From positions 49,619 to 113,618 of the forward strand of contig CALKHN010000040.1 in assembly GCA_937991535.1 (NCBI GenBank): a stretch of DNA of 64,000 nt, given 5' to 3'. The stretch is from an uncultured Sphingobacteriales bacterium (lineage in GTDB: Bacteria > Bacteroidota > Bacteroidia > Chitinophagales > Chitinophagaceae). Position 1 is the first letter of the stretch, and each line of letters begins with the position of its first letter. Under the pieces are notes generated by a model, which had not been told where the DNA came from, ran no database searches, and saw nothing but the letters and a program-made list of their open reading frames with translations. The position numbers were made by a program, and so were the translations under genes. Positions 62,498 through 64,000 of this stretch are shown one piece after another.

Positions 62498-63550
62498 ATG
62501 GAAACGGTAAAAAAGCAAAATATTCGTGATTTAAGCCTCGGGGAAATACAGCAATATTTTGAAAAAACAGGTGATAAAAAGTTCAGGGCCAACCAGGTAT
62601 ATGAATGGCTGTGGCAAAAACATGCCCATAGCTTTGAGGAGATGACCAACTTAAGTAAACCATTGAGAACCAGGCTAAGTGAAGATTTCAGTCTGCCCGC
62701 TTTAACCATAGATGCTTCCCAGTTTTCGGCGGATGGCACGATCAAAAGCCGGTTCAAAACGGTTGACGGGCACCTGGTGGAAGGCGTACTTATTCCTACA
62801 GAATCAAGACAAACCGCCTGTGTATCTTCCCAGATCGGTTGCAGCCTGAGTTGCAAGTTTTGCGCCACCGGCTATATGGAAAGAAAACGCAACCTCAATT
62901 TTGACGAGATTTATGATGAAGTGGTTTTGATCCATCAGCAGGCCGAAAAAACATACCAAAAGAAGCTGAGCAATATTGTTTTTATGGGAATGGGCGAGCC
63001 ACTGCTCAATTATAAAAACGTATTAAAAGCCATTGAACGCATTTCATCACCCGATGGATTGGGAATGAGTCCAAGACGGATAACCGTTTCTACCGCCGGT
63101 GTGGCAAAAATGATCAGGCAACTGGGCGATGATGAGGTGAAGTTCAAACTTGCGCTTTCCTTACATGCGGCCAATGACAAAAAAAGGCACGAGATCATGC
63201 CCATCAATGATACCAATCATATTAAATCGCTGATAGAAGCTTTGAACTATTTTTATAAGAAAACGCACAATGAAATTACACTGGAATATATTCTTTTTAA
63301 GGATTTCAATGATTCGCTGCAGGATGCAGATGAACTGGTAAAAGTATACAGGCAGATACCTGCGGATTTGGTAAATATCATTGAATACAATCCTATAGAC
63401 CTCGCCAGTTTTTCAAAGCCCGATGAAGCCACTACCGAAAACTTCATGCAATACCTCGAAAAGAACAGGGTGAACGCAAGACTAAGAAGGAGCAGGGGAA
63501 AAGATATTGACGCCGCCTGTGGGCAATTGGCCAATAAAGAAGGGCATTGA
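62498..63550 (+). CDS. rlmN: 23S rRNA (A2503-C2) methyltransferase RlmN
   Basis: Radical SAM enzyme that methylates A2503 of 23S rRNA (and A37 in some tRNAs). It has 350 residues. Motifs are FRANQVYEWLWQK, the cluster-binding CSLSCKFC (Cys115, Cys119, Cys122), MGMGEPLLNY, LALSLHAAND and the C-terminal catalytic Cys in RGKDIDAACGQLA. Length and order are normal. The start was chosen after the promoter box at 62485. Loss of RlmN changes ribosomal drug sensitivity in other bacteria. Confidence 0.95.
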   Translation: METVKKQNIRDLSLGEIQQYFEKTGDKKFRANQVYEWLWQKHAHSFEEMTNLSKPLRTRLSEDFSLPALTIDASQFSADGTIKSRFKTVDGHLVEGVLIPTESRQTACVSSQIGCSLSCKFCATGYMERKRNLNFDEIYDEVVLIHQQAEKTYQKKLSNIVFMGMGEPLLNYKNVLKAIERISSPDGLGMSPRRITVSTAGVAKMIRQLGDDEVKFKLALSLHAANDKKRHEIMPINDTNHIKSLIEALNYFYKKTHNEITLEYILFKDFNDSLQDADELVKVYRQIPADLVNIIEYNPIDLASFSKPDEATTENFMQYLEKNRVNARLRRSRGKDIDAACGQLANKEGH

Positions 63551-63582
63551 TTTTTAAATTCTTCTGATACTTAAGTCATTTT

Positions 63583-64000
63583 ATGAGCAGAAAACCTTTC
63601 GATAAATTCATTAACAAAGTAGAGAGCGGCGCAAAGAAAAAAGAAAGAATACGCCAGGAGAAAAAGAAGCTCAGGGCCGAGAAAAACGCATATTTCGATG
63701 AACAAAAGAAATTGGCCCGGGAAAGAAGAGCGGGGAACAAGTTACAGGGGAGAGGGGAAAAGACAGAGGAGAGAGGAGAGAGGAGAGAGGACAGAGGACA
63801 GAAGACAGAGGAGAGAGAAAAGAGGACAGGGGGCACGGGAAGAAGTTCCGGGAAACAGCATTCCGCAGATAAAAGGGATGGTACAGGGTACAAGGTACAG
63901 GGGAGAGGGGAAAAGACAGAGGACAGAGGAAAGAGGAGAGAGGATAGAGGACAGAAGACAGAGGAGAGAGAAAAGAGGACAGGGGGCACGGGAAGAAGTT
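63583..64000 (+). CDS. Lysine/arginine-rich protein with in-frame repeats, 3' end outside window
   Basis: Starts MSRKPFDKFINKVESGAKKKERIRQEKKK and remains open for 139 codons to the edge. The opening resembles the basic N-terminal tail found in some Bacteroidota RluB/RsuA-type pseudouridine synthases, but the catalytic domain is not in the window, so function is tentative. Two copies of a 111-nt stretch (63737-63847 and 63890-64000) lie exactly 153 nt apart and in frame, giving a Glu/Arg/Gly-rich disordered region (EERGERREDRGQKTEE). Base composition is A/G-rich, unlike the surroundings. Confidence 0.6.
   Translation, partial: MSRKPFDKFINKVESGAKKKERIRQEKKKLRAEKNAYFDEQKKLARERRAGNKLQGRGEKTEERGERREDRGQKTEEREKRTGGTGRSSGKQHSADKRDGTGYKVQGRGEKTEDRGKRREDRGQKTEEREKRTGGTGRS
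63737..64000 (+). repeat. In-frame direct repeat of 153-nt period
   Basis: The two 111-nt copies differ at only a handful of positions and are joined by 42 nt (63848-63889). Both are made of GAGAGGACAG-type words. Since 153 and 111 are multiples of three, the repeat preserves the reading frame. Confidence 0.8.

Noticed and set aside
63576..63989. Long minus-strand reading frame over the final gene
   Set aside because: It is a by-product of the A/G-rich repeat (Ser/Leu/Pro repeats like PLSSVFSPL) on the opposite strand of the lysine/arginine-rich gene.

Overview
The window is chromosomal DNA from a Bacteroidota bacterium, most likely a Chitinophagaceae-type member. Supporting signs are two SusC/SusD outer-membrane pairs, a fused lpxC-fabZ gene, PorX (the type IX secretion response regulator), the futalosine-pathway enzyme MqnC, an L-fucose cluster with a FucP-type permease, and many promoters of the Bacteroidota TAnnTTTG type instead of sigma-70 hexamers. 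No phage, transposase, integrase or CRISPR array is visible. Genus is not determined.

Layout. 1-7.0 kb: partial relA/spoT, tRNA-Leu(TAG), then a protein quality-control block (trigger factor, two adjacent clpP genes, clpX, a small helical protein). 7.0-12.2 kb, minus strand: acyl-CoA dehydrogenase, helix-hairpin-helix protein, PhnP-like metallo-hydrolase, small hypothetical protein, porX. 12.3-17.6 kb, plus strand: HD hydrolase, lpxD, lpxC-fabZ, lpxA and an ABC ATPase (lipid A synthesis). 17.7-29.4 kb: Na+/H+ antiporter, alanine dehydrogenase, tsaE, copper-type P-ATPase, recQ, HerA-like ATPase, GroES-like protein, OmpR-type regulator, mqnC. 29.5-33.4 kb: PDZ aspartyl protease and an M16 peptidase pair that looks like a two-subunit enzyme. 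33.4-44.3 kb: two SusC/SusD modules with no glycosidase beside them. 44.5-49.8 kb: RND/MMPL transporter, recO, a repeat field, ricT. 50.0-55.4 kb, minus strand: an L-fucose oxidation operon. 55.5-59.0 kb: an IcmF-type acyl-CoA mutase encoded as two genes. 59.1-64 kb: LTA-synthase-like enzyme, fatty acid hydroxylase, rlmN, and the start of a basic repeat-containing protein.

How genes work together. Trigger factor, ClpP1/ClpP2 and ClpX form a folding/degradation module. LpxD, LpxC-FabZ and LpxA cover three early lipid A steps. FucP, mutarotase, SDR dehydrogenase, fuconolactonase and FAH hydrolase outline the non-phosphorylative L-fucose route, lacking fuconate dehydratase in this window. The split mutase would interconvert branched and linear acyl-CoAs.

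The most interesting unexplained signal is a family of short-word repeats (units about 7-16 nt, for example GTAAGTG, TTTCACC, CCTGTAAC, ATTTGAA) found in about ten intergenic spots, often as inverted arms. One pair of arms exactly brackets a gene for a four-helix-bundle (23S rRNA intervening-sequence-type) protein inside the fucose operon, and the same 17-mer recurs 25 kb away without a gene. This could be an uncharacterised small mobile element. Other points are the split IcmF, a structured leader before tig, palindromic operator candidates, several promoters so close to the start codon that the mRNA may be leaderless, and an in-frame 153-bp repeat in the last gene.
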